NCBI GenBank assembly: GCA_002292325.1
Contig: DBBR01000105.1
Location: forward strand, 53,296-117,295
Direction: 5' to 3'
Length of the DNA stretch: 64,000 nucleotides
Origin: Flavobacteriales bacterium UBA979
Lineage (GTDB): Bacteria; Bacteroidota; Bacteroidia; Flavobacteriales_D; Sanyastnellaceae
Made by a program: the position numbers and the translations under genes. This document shows, piece after piece, positions 8,701-17,444 of this stretch (its first letter is position 1; every line of letters starts with the position of its first letter). Below the pieces are notes generated by a model. The model saw only the letters and a program-made list of their open reading frames with translations, was not told where the DNA came from and did not search any database.

Positions 8701-9025
8701 GCCCATCTGGAGTTCCTTGAGCCGTCAACCCAGTGAGTCAGAACTGTTGCAGACCCTGCAAGCGGTTGGATTCCTAGACATCGGATCGGCTTGGAACGGC
8801 AAGCATCCGTACGATAATGCCAACACGTTCAATCAAGTCACCGTCAACCAAAACCCCATCACCGTGACAATTGACAACAACCGTGAACCCATTATTTGGG
8901 GCACCGGCTTCGGGTTGCGTGCGAAAGTTTTCGGTTATTGGGTGCGCACAGATTGGTCTTGGGGAGTAGATGACGGCCGATGGCAAGATCGCGTATTCAA
9001 CCTTTCGCTGCAATTGGATTTTTAA
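5786..9025 (+). CDS. Large exported peptidase-like / beta-propeller / outer-membrane-barrel protein
   Basis: 1,079-residue envelope protein. A signal peptide (about residues 1-27, ending LSSLGQ) precedes a peptidase-MA-like module (about 40-260) with LPEWFTAGLHSYV, but no HExxH zinc motif is seen. Residues of roughly 300-590 form PD40/TolB-like propeller blades (repeats such as HPDGQHIAWAQDERGQLQIW and FSDDGQCIWFTSNRP). The last 350 residues look like a BamA/surface-antigen barrel, ending in the typical FNLSLQLDF with terminal Phe. Similar Bacteroidota proteins are usually named TolB-like translocation proteins, without known function. A short Asp-Ala repeat (ADADADE) lies near residue 652. 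Start ATG MSKQSYLK is chosen because the signal peptide follows directly. Confidence 0.8.
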   Translation: MSKQSYLKGIITGAACAVFSLSSLGQFYDGSNVQFGKNRVQHRTFEWQYLPTDHAEVYYYQGGKSYAGQITAHLSDWIEDVESLYDRKLDGAVQVLVFNKQTEFRQSNIGSNNDPTNNIGGIATLVGSKIFIYPDGEWAHTEQRVKESLSNLLLNQMLHGGDWQDALRSSTTGLTLPEWFTAGLHSYVAQPWSAETALHVQDAARCRNILEAHRAEASQAAWVGHGVWKYIADIFGEAVIANALYMVRVSNSLEKGLQYATGMNLSLMLEEASMYHLELAGSPADLPPLATRKDIRLSRTNTGDVSIKLSKDGEVRSFTAHPDGQHIAWAQDERGQLQIWYGNRTTGEYQRVGKHGHKVDRIQDQTLPAMAWHPNGNILTYAIEEGSRNLIYSVDLTTFESVEKEVFRIDKIRSMAYAPDGMTMIWSGVKDGQSDLYQYQVIGNNHTALWTDPYDDLDPIFSDDGQCIWFTSNRPNAQLNRPFVLGEPLRSYHDVFQLLWTEDIPQLIHWIDTPERDERFPQVQPEEHVAFLVETSSGQQERWISWRDSAVAYIDTAIHYRFYTEERLAERLELPTTAVQWIPENQTNGYVHQLNDHVFWVERPENSSNWETPESNEYSTLESPTVTLNWDWTPGPTEADFRNYKFGPWTPISADADADEPSELPVSVQGSENMSWTPFNLPKPRNYRLNYAMESVTGQLDNSFGSNFYQSYTGNIAIQPGLGGLSRISMADLFEDRRFTAGFRITGSLENSHYLLSYSDLSSRWDRTWIIERQGFIQGADNGQTYVKNHIHLLRRQWKYALDEVRSLRIQGTCRLDRITPLSTDAFNLVKTTQFANQLGVQVAYVFDNTRERMMNIPEGTRYRAWIEYFANPTNRGETFGTIGFDFRTYHTLWRDIIWANRIAADWSIGEQRLLHLLGGVDNTLSLASNAQTPVDPDINYAYQTRLAPLRGFNTNARNGSHMALINSEIRMPIWSSLSRQPSESELLQTLQAVGFLDIGSAWNGKHPYDNANTFNQVTVNQNPITVTIDNNREPIIWGTGFGLRAKVFGYWVRTDWSWGVDDGRWQDRVFNLSLQLDF
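5795..5802 (-). promoter_or_regulatory. -7 box for the MBL hydrolase, inside the barrel gene
   Basis: TAGCTTTG on the minus strand is a perfect TAnnTTTG match, 33 bases before the hydrolase ATG, within codons 4-6 of the divergent barrel gene. On the plus strand TAACTTCG (5772-5779) is a one-mismatch box six bases before the barrel ATG. Confidence 0.45.
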
Positions 9026-9039
9026 TTTGATCTCGTAAC

Positions 9040-9432
9040 ATGGACCTTACTACCTTAGTTTTATTGCTTGCTATTGGGCTGATTGCTGGATTAGCGAGTG
9101 GCTTTGTGGGAATTGGTGGCGGGATGATCATCGTTCCTGCTCTGGTGTTTGGACTCGGACTCAGTCAACACATGGCACAAGGGACATCCCTGGCCATGAT
9201 GATTCCTCCAATCGGAATTTTGGCTGTGATGAGCTATTATAAGGCTGGGGCCGTGCAAGTTCAATACGCCGCTATACTAGCAACAACTTTCGTGCTGGGA
9301 GCATGGCTTGGAAGCAAATGGGTGTTAAAAATAAACCCCGCCGTGGTTCGGTTTGTTTTCGGAGTGTTCATGGTATTCGCCGCCGGTCGGCTCATCATCA
9401 AATCGTGGTCGGAACTCACAGAAGGGAGTTAA
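9040..9432 (+). CDS. TauE/SafE-family membrane protein, half-size
   Basis: 130-residue inner-membrane protein with four predicted transmembrane segments. It carries the TauE/SafE (DUF81) signature GLASGFVGIGGGMIIVPAL near the N terminus and GTSLAMMIPPIGILA in the middle. Full-length members are about 250 residues with two repeats of this unit, so this is a single-repeat form that would have to act as a dimer. The family is linked to export or uptake of sulfite, sulfonates and other organic anions; the substrate here is unknown. It starts 14 bases after the barrel gene and may be co-transcribed. Confidence 0.82.
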   Translation: MDLTTLVLLLAIGLIAGLASGFVGIGGGMIIVPALVFGLGLSQHMAQGTSLAMMIPPIGILAVMSYYKAGAVQVQYAAILATTFVLGAWLGSKWVLKINPAVVRFVFGVFMVFAAGRLIIKSWSELTEGS

Positions 9433-9443
9433 CCCATCCTGAA

Positions 9444-11645
9444 TTAATTGGCGTATTCACTCAAAAATTTGATTCGCGCCAACCTCAACTCTTCCTCCGT
9501 ATACGCATCGTTCCACTCGGCGATGAGCTCATCCACCCCATCGTCGTTTGATTCCTTTAGGAAGTCGAACAATTCTTCGAGGCTTTCTTCGTCCAAACTC
9601 TGGGAGATGATGTAATCCAAATTCACCTTGGTACCTGCCGAAACGATGTTTTCAATTTCAACGAGGACGTCCTCCAATTTCAAATTCAAATCGTTGGCGA
9701 TATCGGTCAGTTGAATTTGACGGTCAATCCGCTGTATGATATGCACCTTGGAGGAAGATCGATTGTTGGTTGAACGCACCAATAAATCTTGCGCTCGCTC
9801 AATGCCCTCCTCTTTCACATAATCGGCAATCAACTGCAGAAATGGCTTGCCATATTTACTCGCCTTTCCAGATCCAATGCCACTAATCCGAAGCAATTCA
9901 TCCTCATCCATCGGATAGTGAATCGCCATTTCATCCAGACTCACGTCTTGGAAAATGACATACGGCGGAAGTGAATGCTCATCTGCCACCTCTTTGCGGA
10001 GGTTGTGCAGCAAGTCCCTGAGCTTCTCATCCGTTGCTCCACCCTGATTGGATCGTGTTTGGCTCATGCTATCAATAGCATCGACATCGGAATAGTCTCG
10101 CTCCTTGGCAACACGGACTGGTTTGGGATTCGTCAGAAATTCCATCCCACGCTCGGTGATTTTGAGTACTCCGAAGGTCTCAATCTCCTTGCGAAGTAAT
10201 CCTAGCACGAGCATTTGGCGAATGATTCCATTCCAATGCCGTTGATCGAACTCCACTCCTCTTCGCCAAAATGAACTCAACGTACCCTTATAATCTTGAA
10301 TCTCTCTATTCTCCTCTCCGCATAGAACTCCCGTGATAAAGGGCGACCTGAACTCCTGCTGATGCTCCAAAATCGCACTCAACACAAGGTGCACCTCCTC
10401 TTGGCCATCTCGAATGGTCGGTGGGTTGGTCATGTTGTCACAATTCATCGCTCCCGGGCCATTCAGCTCATCAAATTCCTCACCGAAATAATGCAGCAAA
10501 AACTTTCGACGACTCATCGAGGTCTCAGCGTATGCCATTACTTCTTGAAGCAGCTGCGCACCAATTTCTTGTTCTGCCAGGGGTTTTCCCTGGAGAAATT
10601 TCTCTAGCTTTTCAATGTCGCGGTGACTGTAAAACGCAATGCATCGGCCTTCACCTCCATCTCGACCGGCTCTTCCCGTCTCCTGGTAATAGCTTTCCAA
10701 GGACTTAGGCATATCGTAATGGATTACAAACCGCACATCTGGTTTATCAATGCCCATCCCGAATGCGATGGTCGCCACGATAATATCGACGTCTTGCATC
10801 AGGAATTGATCCTGGATCCGGCTGCGCTGATTCGCGTCCATACCCGCATGGTATCCGAGGGCCTTGATTCCATTCACCCGCAACACCTCCGAAATTTCCT
10901 CAACCTTTTTTCGGCTCAAGCAATAGATGATGCCGCTCTTGCCAACGTTTTGTTTGGCATGTCGCACAATCTGCTTCAAGGCGTCTTTCTTGGGACGAAT
11001 TTCATAAAAAAGGTTGTCCCGATTGAAGGATGCCTTGAATAACCTGGCATCTTTCATGTCCAAGTTTTTCTGAATGTCGGCCTGGACCTTGGGAGTTGCT
11101 GTTGCCGTCAACGCAATGATTGGGACCTTCGCGATTTGATGAGCGATTTTTCGAATGCGACGGTATTCTGGTCGGAAGTCGTGACCCCATTCCGAAATAC
11201 AATGTGCTTCATCCACCGCAAAAAAACTGATCCGCACACTTTTCAAAAAGTTGACGTTGTCTTCTTTCGTCAAACTCTCAGGGGCTACGTAAAGCAACTT
11301 GGTCAAACCGGTACTCACATCTTCTCGGACTTGCACCGCCTCGGCTTTGGATAGACTGGAATTTAAAAAATGAGCGATCGAATCCTCTTCGTGATGTCCT
11401 CGGATCGCGTCGACCTGGTTCTTCATCAATGCGATTAAAGGGGAGACCACGATGGCCGTTCCTTCCAACATTAAGGCCGGCAGTTGATAACACATTGATT
11501 TCCCGCCTCCGGTCGGCATGATAACAAAAGCATCATTCCCTTGCAGGACAGTCTCAATTACTTCCTCCTGCTCCCCTTTGAATTCGTCAAATCCAAAAAA
11601 ATGTTTCAGCGCCTTCGCAGGCGTTAATTCCGTGGTATTCATCAA
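9444..11645 (-). CDS. recQ: ATP-dependent DNA helicase RecQ
   Basis: 733-residue 3'-5' DNA helicase for recombination and fork repair. Walker A PTGGGKS lies at residues 45-51, DEAH at 145-148 followed by the aromatic-rich loop CISEWGHDFRPEYR, and the helicase C motif VI as QETGRAGRDG. The RecQ C-terminal winged helix follows (about 405-515) and an HRDC domain near 540-615. The zinc region after motif VI reads SRRKFLLHYFGEEFDE with AMNCDNMTNP, so only one of the four classical zinc cysteines remains. A C-terminal extension (about 620-733) contains a helix-turn-helix-like stretch and a very acidic tail. Start MMNTTELTP fits the family N terminus. Confidence 0.95.
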   Translation of the reverse strand: MMNTTELTPAKALKHFFGFDEFKGEQEEVIETVLQGNDAFVIMPTGGGKSMCYQLPALMLEGTAIVVSPLIALMKNQVDAIRGHHEEDSIAHFLNSSLSKAEAVQVREDVSTGLTKLLYVAPESLTKEDNVNFLKSVRISFFAVDEAHCISEWGHDFRPEYRRIRKIAHQIAKVPIIALTATATPKVQADIQKNLDMKDARLFKASFNRDNLFYEIRPKKDALKQIVRHAKQNVGKSGIIYCLSRKKVEEISEVLRVNGIKALGYHAGMDANQRSRIQDQFLMQDVDIIVATIAFGMGIDKPDVRFVIHYDMPKSLESYYQETGRAGRDGGEGRCIAFYSHRDIEKLEKFLQGKPLAEQEIGAQLLQEVMAYAETSMSRRKFLLHYFGEEFDELNGPGAMNCDNMTNPPTIRDGQEEVHLVLSAILEHQQEFRSPFITGVLCGEENREIQDYKGTLSSFWRRGVEFDQRHWNGIIRQMLVLGLLRKEIETFGVLKITERGMEFLTNPKPVRVAKERDYSDVDAIDSMSQTRSNQGGATDEKLRDLLHNLRKEVADEHSLPPYVIFQDVSLDEMAIHYPMDEDELLRISGIGSGKASKYGKPFLQLIADYVKEEGIERAQDLLVRSTNNRSSSKVHIIQRIDRQIQLTDIANDLNLKLEDVLVEIENIVSAGTKVNLDYIISQSLDEESLEELFDFLKESNDDGVDELIAEWNDAYTEEELRLARIKFLSEYAN

Positions 11646-11683
11646 TCAGACTCTTGGTGCCGGGCGAACCCGGACGAAAGCTT

Positions 11684-11691
11684 TAGCTTTG
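11684..11691 (+). promoter_or_regulatory. Possible -7 box for kdsD
   Basis: TAGCTTTG matches the Bacteroidota -7 consensus TAnnTTTG and lies 79 bases before the kdsD ATG, in the 125-base region shared with divergent recQ. A one-mismatch box facing recQ (TATCTTTA, minus strand, 11699-11706) lies next to it. Confidence 0.35.
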
Positions 11692-11770
11692 CGTATACTA
11701 AAGATAGGTAATTTCGTTAAACCCTCGACGCTGATTCGATGCTCGCTTCATATACCTCAGTCCGTCACAA

Positions 11771-12724
11771 ATGAACTGGATTCAACGCGCTCAATTAACC
11801 CTCCAACTCGAAAGCCAAGCAATCGAGGGCGTCATGGCTTTGCTGGACGCATCCTTTGAGTCCATTGGAAAATTGATTCTTCATCTCAATGGTCGTGTGG
11901 TTATCACGGGGATTGGTAAAAGTGCAATCATTGCCCAAAAAATAGTCGCGACATTTAATTCAACCGGCACTCCAGCTGTCTTCATGCATGCCGCAGATGC
12001 CATTCACGGCGATCTCGGCTTGATTCAAAAGCAAGATGCTGTAATCTGCATATCCAAAAGCGGCAACTCACCGGAAATCAAAGCTCTCACTCCTTTGATC
12101 AAAAGCCTGGGTATTCCCTTGATTGGTATGGTCGGCAACCGTGATTCCCATTTAGCACAAAAATCCGACTGGATACTGGATACAACCGTCGCCCAAGAAG
12201 CCTGCCCGCTTGACCTCGCTCCAACCTCGAGTACGGCCGCACAAATGGCATTGGGAGATGCATTGGCTACCTGTCTCATGGAAGCACGTGGATTCGAAGC
12301 AAAGGATTTTGCTCAGGTACATCCCGGGGGTGCACTTGGAAAAAGGCTCTACACGCGATTGATCGATCTGATCGATCCAGACCGCGTTCCTCAGGTCTCG
12401 ACATCTGCGTCACTGGATGATATCGTCCTTCAAATGAGTGCTGGTCGATGCGGCGCGACAGCTGTACTGGATGGGACTGACGTCGTTGGAATCATTACCG
12501 ATGGAGATTTGCGGCGTCACTTGGAACGTTTTCGAACCGCTCAGCAGGTCCAGGCCTCCGATTTGATGAACGCAACGCCCAAGCTTATGCATTCCTCCGA
12601 TTTAGCTGTTGAAGCCTTTCAAATCCTAGAACAGAACGCGATATCGCAAATTATCGTTCTAAACGAGGGTCAATACGTCGGAATGGTGCATTTGCACGAC
12701 ATCCTTCGCGAAGGAATCTTCTGA
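11771..12724 (+). CDS. kdsD: D-arabinose 5-phosphate isomerase
   Basis: 317-residue KpsF/GutQ-family enzyme interconverting ribulose 5-phosphate and arabinose 5-phosphate, the first committed step towards Kdo in lipopolysaccharide. The SIS domain (about 30-175) shows GIGKSAIIAQKI, the loop ISKSGNSPEIKAL, and HPGGALGKRL. Two CBS domains follow (about 200-317). Length matches E. coli KdsD (328). It begins a plus-strand run with tatC, the DUF5686 gene and lptB, so two of the four genes serve LPS synthesis or export. Confidence 0.94.
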   Translation: MNWIQRAQLTLQLESQAIEGVMALLDASFESIGKLILHLNGRVVITGIGKSAIIAQKIVATFNSTGTPAVFMHAADAIHGDLGLIQKQDAVICISKSGNSPEIKALTPLIKSLGIPLIGMVGNRDSHLAQKSDWILDTTVAQEACPLDLAPTSSTAAQMALGDALATCLMEARGFEAKDFAQVHPGGALGKRLYTRLIDLIDPDRVPQVSTSASLDDIVLQMSAGRCGATAVLDGTDVVGIITDGDLRRHLERFRTAQQVQASDLMNATPKLMHSSDLAVEAFQILEQNAISQIIVLNEGQYVGMVHLHDILREGIF

Positions 12725-12743
12725 ACAACTAATTTTGTGCCCA

Positions 12744-13571
12744 ATGGCGCTAGACCAAATAGAAAACGAGACCTCTCCCGATCGTGAGATGGGGTTTCTT
12801 GATCATCTCGAGGAATTGAGAAAGCGTCTATTCTATGGTGCTTTTTTCATAGTGACCAGTGGAATTGGCATGTTCTTGTCCAAAGACTGGTTGTTCAACG
12901 TGGTCCTTTTTGGACCACGAAACATGGACTTCATTACGTTTCGTGCATGGTGTCAATTGTCTGAATGGGTCGGCGCAGGTGAGGCGCTTTGTGTGAAGAG
13001 CATCAACTACGAGCTCATCAATACCACCATGCTTGGGAATTTTTCCACGCACATCCTCGTCTCATTCATCGCGGGCTTCATCGTAGCTTTTCCGTTTGTT
13101 TTTTGGCAAAGCTGGCTCTTCATTCGGCCTGCTTTGAAGGATTCGGAGCGGGCCTCTGCTCGGGGAATCGGGTTCAGCTCTTCATTGCTATTCTTTGTTG
13201 GCGTTGCATTTGGATACTATGTCATTGCTCCCTTATCCCTTCAATTCTTAGGAAACTATGAGCTGGGAGACGTCCAATCCCGTATTTCAGTGATGTCATA
13301 CATGAAGACCGTCGCGTCGATTACCCTGGCATCGGGGCTTATTTTTCAACTTCCTGTGATCGTTTACTTTCTCAGCAAAGCCGGGCTGATCACTCCTGAA
13401 ATACTGCAAACCTATCGAAGGCATGCCTTGGTAGGTATTTTGATTGTGTCCGCCTTGATAACGCCACCCGATGTCACCAGCCAAGTGATGGTCTCCTTGC
13501 CGGTATTGGTTCTTTACGAGGCAAGCGTGGTGATTTCTCGCCGCGTCCAACGCAAGCGATCTAATGCCTAA
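12744..13571 (+). CDS. tatC: Sec-independent (Tat) protein translocase subunit TatC
   Basis: 275-residue inner-membrane core of the twin-arginine translocase, which recognises Tat signal peptides. The N-terminal signature MGFLDHLEELRKRLFYG and the conserved cytoplasmic Glu and Pro loops (FVFWQSWLFIRPALKDSER) are present, with six predicted membrane segments. A long inserted periplasmic loop (about residues 45-95) is usual for the phylum. The ATG giving MALDQIENE is preferred over the TTG nine bases upstream. The gene lies 19 bases after kdsD and overlaps the next gene by 8 bases. No tatA is visible in the window. Confidence 0.95.
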   Translation: MALDQIENETSPDREMGFLDHLEELRKRLFYGAFFIVTSGIGMFLSKDWLFNVVLFGPRNMDFITFRAWCQLSEWVGAGEALCVKSINYELINTTMLGNFSTHILVSFIAGFIVAFPFVFWQSWLFIRPALKDSERASARGIGFSSSLLFFVGVAFGYYVIAPLSLQFLGNYELGDVQSRISVMSYMKTVASITLASGLIFQLPVIVYFLSKAGLITPEILQTYRRHALVGILIVSALITPPDVTSQVMVSLPVLVLYEASVVISRRVQRKRSNA

Positions 13572-16044
13572 ACGCCCCTCTTTTTATCGGTGGCTATTCA
13601 CCACTGCTATGGCCATTGCCCTGCAATTCGGATGGGCGCAAACCACAGAAGTAAGTGGACGTGTATTCGATGCGGTTTCGGGGCGGCCTTTGCCCTACGT
13701 GAGCATCGTGTTCGGGACAACAACCAACGGCACCATTACAGACAGAAATGGCGACTACACTTTGTCCACTGATGGAAGGCCCGGCAGGTTAAATGTTGCA
13801 TTCATGGGGTACTCCAGCCAATCTTTGGAAGTCATTCGCGGAGTAAAACAGCAAGTGAATGTGGGCCTTGAGCCGCGGGCATTCGATTTAAACACTGCTG
13901 AAGTCCGGCCGGACAAGCATGCAGAAAACCCAGCCAAACCATTCATGCAACGGGTTATTGAAGCAAAGGCACGAAACAACCCCGCTACGATTCCTTCCGC
14001 CAACCACCGGGTGCATACCCGAATAGAAGTGGCCGTCAACGACATCGGAGAAAACCAAGCCAAGGCGTGGTATTGGGGGCCGTTTCAGTTCGTCTTTGAT
14101 TACCTCGACAGCACAAATGTGCGAAATGCCTTGCCTGTTCTTTTCGGTGAATTCGTCGCCGATGAACGCTGGCAAACCAAGCCAAAACGAAAGCAGACCT
14201 CCGTAATCGCCAGTCAACTTAGCGGTGATTTTGGTTCAGGAGGCAATCGAGCGACTCCTGAACTCAATGGTCGCTTCCCCGAAATAAATCTATATGAGAA
14301 TCAATTTTTGATGCTCGATCGGGCGTTTACCTCGCCATTGCATGACCGTGCCGATGCGCACTACCGGTTTTACATCCTGGATACAATCGATTGGCAAGGA
14401 CGTGCGGCGATGCACCTTGCTTTTCTTCCCAAACGAAAGGGAGAAATGACCTTCGAAGGGGAAATCTGGTTGGACACACTCAGCCTAGCCATTGCCCACA
14501 TTGATGCCCGGCTCAGCCCTTCTGCCAACGTAAATTACGTTCGAGCAATGCATTGGACCCAATCCTATGTGCCGATTGAGAGCGTATCGGGAACTGAACG
14601 CTGGATGCTCGATTCGGAAACCATGCTCTTCGACGTGAGCATCACCGATCGCACATTCGGGGCATATCTGCAGCGTAAAAGCACGATGGAGCAGCAGCAC
14701 TGGAACGACGCGCAGGAGAGTGACGCTTGGCAAAGCGGTCGCGATTTACAATTCGACTCCCTGGCACTTGCGCAGTCCGATGAGGATTGGCAAACCCTCC
14801 GGCTTGCTCCACTTTTAGCGCGTGAATTGGCTGTCTTCGAAATGACCGATTCCATTCTCGCTATGCCTCAGTGGCGTTTCATACAAGGATCAGGACGCTT
14901 CTTTGGAACGGGGTACGCAACGGTAGGACCGCTCGAATTGGGTGCATGGTGGTCCGCCTACACCAGAAATCAAACGGAAGGCAATCGATTTCGACTGGAC
15001 TTGCGCACGTCCAAAGCTTTTAGTACCCGCGTCATGCCCCGTGTTTTTGCTGCTTATGGAACCTACGACCATCAATGGAAAGGTGGTTTTAGTACTCGAT
15101 GGGTTTTAAGAAATAGCCCCCGAACGGAACTGTATGTCGAAGTCAAGCGAGACTTGGAACAATTTGGAATGGCTGGAATGCTCGACCAGGGTGATGCTTT
15201 TACCTCCAGCTTGCGAACAGACTCTACCAATTTACTTTCTGAAGTCATTCGAGCCGAAGCCTCCATTTTACATGAATTCGGCCCTGGTTTTTCGGGATTT
15301 TTGGAATGGCGGCATCGCCAGATCGCCAATCGGGGCGATTGGGCCTTTGTTGATCCATCGAATGGGGTACCCTTGGAGCGATTGATCACATCTGAAGCCA
15401 CGGGGGTCATCCGATATGCGAGAGGAGAGCGATTCGTTGGGGGAGAGTTCGACCGGTACAGCCTCGGGACTGAGTGGCCCGTATTGACTGGCACGGTTAC
15501 CTGGGGTATGCCAGGTGTGTTGGGCTCCCAATATCAGTACGTGCGGTGCACATTGGAAGGAAATGATGAAATACGCCTCGGGTGGTGGGGACGATTGCAA
15601 TGGCTGGCCCAGGCTGGAAAATATTTCGGCACCGCACCGTTTCCCTTGATGGAGGTCGTGCCGACCAGCGGGACGTTCTTAATGTCCCCAGAGGTATTCA
15701 ATTTGCTGCGAATCTTCGAAAATGTAACGGACGAATGGGTCAAGGTGATGCTCGAATGGCACGGAGAAGGGGTTCTATTCAATCACCTGCCCTTTTTGCG
15801 CAGACTTGAATTGCGCGAAGTGGTCTCTGCGAGAGGCATCACAGGTCGATGGGACACCCGGCATGAATCACTTCTCGAGTTACCGGATGAGACGCAAGGA
15901 CTCAATGGACATTATTTGGAATACGGCGTCGGAATTGAAAATATCTTCAAGTTTATACGCGTTGAAGGTGTTTGGCGAACCGATCGGCTTTTGAGCGACC
16001 CCACCAGTCGGGGAATTCGAATAGGAGTCGAGTTCAGTATTTGA
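13564..16044 (+). CDS. DUF5686 / carboxypeptidase-regulatory-domain outer-membrane protein
   Basis: 826-residue exported protein. A signal peptide (about 1-26, ending FGWAQ) is followed by a carboxypeptidase-regulatory-like domain (about 30-110; VSGRVFDAVSGRPLPYVSI, then GTITDRNGDYTL and AFMGYSS). The large remainder matches the DUF5686 layout: a middle part with FYILDTIDWQGRAAMHLAF and GEIWLDTLSLAIAHID, and a C-terminal barrel that ends RGIRIGVEFSI. Such proteins are common Bacteroidota surface proteins of unknown transport role. The start overlaps the tatC stop by 8 bases and lptB follows after 24 bases. Confidence 0.85.
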   Translation: MPKRPSFYRWLFTTAMAIALQFGWAQTTEVSGRVFDAVSGRPLPYVSIVFGTTTNGTITDRNGDYTLSTDGRPGRLNVAFMGYSSQSLEVIRGVKQQVNVGLEPRAFDLNTAEVRPDKHAENPAKPFMQRVIEAKARNNPATIPSANHRVHTRIEVAVNDIGENQAKAWYWGPFQFVFDYLDSTNVRNALPVLFGEFVADERWQTKPKRKQTSVIASQLSGDFGSGGNRATPELNGRFPEINLYENQFLMLDRAFTSPLHDRADAHYRFYILDTIDWQGRAAMHLAFLPKRKGEMTFEGEIWLDTLSLAIAHIDARLSPSANVNYVRAMHWTQSYVPIESVSGTERWMLDSETMLFDVSITDRTFGAYLQRKSTMEQQHWNDAQESDAWQSGRDLQFDSLALAQSDEDWQTLRLAPLLARELAVFEMTDSILAMPQWRFIQGSGRFFGTGYATVGPLELGAWWSAYTRNQTEGNRFRLDLRTSKAFSTRVMPRVFAAYGTYDHQWKGGFSTRWVLRNSPRTELYVEVKRDLEQFGMAGMLDQGDAFTSSLRTDSTNLLSEVIRAEASILHEFGPGFSGFLEWRHRQIANRGDWAFVDPSNGVPLERLITSEATGVIRYARGERFVGGEFDRYSLGTEWPVLTGTVTWGMPGVLGSQYQYVRCTLEGNDEIRLGWWGRLQWLAQAGKYFGTAPFPLMEVVPTSGTFLMSPEVFNLLRIFENVTDEWVKVMLEWHGEGVLFNHLPFLRRLELREVVSARGITGRWDTRHESLLELPDETQGLNGHYLEYGVGIENIFKFIRVEGVWRTDRLLSDPTSRGIRIGVEFSI

Positions 16045-16056
16045 TTCGTTCCCCGC

Positions 16057-16064
16057 TATTTTTG
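16057..16064 (+). promoter_or_regulatory. -7 box for lptB, 4 bases from the start codon
   Basis: TATTTTTG is a perfect TAnnTTTG match with only ACCC between it and the lptB ATG, so a transcript from it would be nearly leaderless. Confidence 0.6.
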
Positions 16065-16068
16065 ACCC

Positions 16069-16836
16069 ATGAACAACGCTTCGACTAAAGTATTACGTGC
16101 AGAAGGTCTCGTCAAAACCTACGGTCAACGTCGCGTTGTGGATGGCGTATCGCTTGAGGTACGACAGGGTGAAGTGGTGGGATTATTGGGACCCAACGGT
16201 GCCGGTAAGACAACAAGTTTTTATACCGTCGTGGGACTGGTCCGTGCTGACGAGGGCCATGTCTTCATGAACGACTTGGAATTGACATCCATGCCCATGT
16301 ATAAGCGGGGGCGCTTGGGAATTGGCTACTTGCCTCAGGAAGCCTCCATTTTCCGAAAACTATCCGTTGAAGATAATATTTTGGCCATCCTCGAACTTCA
16401 AAATTTAACCAAGTCGGAGCAACACCAGCGCTTGGAAAGCCTGATCAACGAATTCGGGTTGGAAAAAGTGCGGAAGTCTCCTGGCGATGTGCTCAGTGGC
16501 GGCGAGCGACGGCGAACAGAAATCGCACGGGCACTCGCTACAAATCCGCAATTCATTCTATTGGATGAGCCGTTTGCGGGTGTTGACCCCATCGCTGTGG
16601 AGGACATCCAGCGCATTGTTGAGCACTTGCGTTCCAAAAACATTGGGATTCTCATAACCGACCACAACGTCCAAGAAACCCTGCACATCACCGACCGCGC
16701 CTATCTCCTTTTTGAAGGGCGAATCCTCAAGCACGGAACGGCGGAAGAGCTCGCTTCCGACGAACAAGTCCGACGTGTTTATTTAGGCCAGAACTTTTCG
16801 CTGCGCTCCAAACCAACTTCTGGCAAGCAAGCATAG
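16069..16836 (+). CDS. lptB: LPS export ABC transporter ATP-binding protein
   Basis: 255-residue ATPase that powers lipopolysaccharide extraction from the inner membrane by the LptFG complex. Walker [10 protein letters not shown] sits near residue 42, the Q loop in [16 protein letters not shown], the ABC signature LSGGERRR, Walker [14 protein letters not shown], and the H-loop His in [11 protein letters not shown]. LptB-specific sequence around the signature and the late segment YLGQNFSL make the assignment firm. It sits downstream of kdsD, another LPS gene, but has its own promoter box. It converges with ribE. Confidence 0.95.
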   Translation: MNNASTKVLRAEGLVKTYGQRRVVDGVSLEVRQGEVVGLLGPNGAGKTTSFYTVVGLVRADEGHVFMNDLELTSMPMYKRGRLGIGYLPQEASIFRKLSVEDNILAILELQNLTKSEQHQRLESLINEFGLEKVRKSPGDVLSGGERRRTEIARALATNPQFILLDEPFAGVDPIAVEDIQRIVEHLRSKNIGILITDHNVQETLHITDRAYLLFEGRILKHGTAEELASDEQVRRVYLGQNFSLRSKPTSGKQA

Positions 16837-16845
16837 GAATCGGTT

Positions 16846-17442
16846 TTAGTTGGAGCGCTGCTGGGTGAGCATACGAGCCACGTATTTTCCGATGATATCA
16901 AACTCCAAGTTGACCCGGTCACCAGCCAAGAGTGTGTGCAGGTTCGTGTGATCCCACGTGTATGGAATGATGGCCACAGAAAATCCATCTGAGCTGGAGT
17001 CGACCACGGTTAAGCTGATGCCATTGACCGTTATCGATCCCTTTGGAACGGTCACGTGTTCTGGATTCGAATCATGCTGAAAATGCAATTCCCAACTGCC
17101 TTTTTGATCAATCGCTTGGACCAAGGTCGCTGTTGTGTCGACATGTCCTTGGACGAGGTGTCCATCGAGGCGACCTCCCAATTGCGTGCATCGCTCCAAA
17201 TTGACCCGTGTCCCTTCTGTCCAATCTCCCAGATTTGTTCGCTCCATGGTCTCTTGAATCGCTGTGACCACATAGTCTTCGCTCGTGGCCTTCACCACCG
17301 TCAGGCACACTCCGTTGTGGGCTACGCTTTGATCGACTTGAAGTTCATGCGAAAAATCCGCTTGAATTGTGAAATGGACATTCGTCCCTTCCGCTGAGAT
17401 TGCCGCTACTCGGCCAACACCCTCGATGATTCCTGTAAACAT
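16846..17442 (-). CDS. ribE: Riboflavin synthase, alpha chain
   Basis: 198-residue enzyme that dismutates two 6,7-dimethyl-8-ribityllumazine molecules to riboflavin. It opens with the hallmark MFTGIIEGVGRV and has two lumazine-binding barrels: the first carries VAHNGVCLTVV and RCTQLGGRLDGHLVQGHVD, the second has GSITVNGISLTVV. Length is normal for the family (about 200). It starts two bases after the stop of the T9SS cargo gene, so it is probably the second gene of that transcript, an unusual partner for a flavin gene. Confidence 0.95.
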   Translation of the reverse strand: MFTGIIEGVGRVAAISAEGTNVHFTIQADFSHELQVDQSVAHNGVCLTVVKATSEDYVVTAIQETMERTNLGDWTEGTRVNLERCTQLGGRLDGHLVQGHVDTTATLVQAIDQKGSWELHFQHDSNPEHVTVPKGSITVNGISLTVVDSSSDGFSVAIIPYTWDHTNLHTLLAGDRVNLEFDIIGKYVARMLTQQRSN

Positions 17443-17444
17443 AT

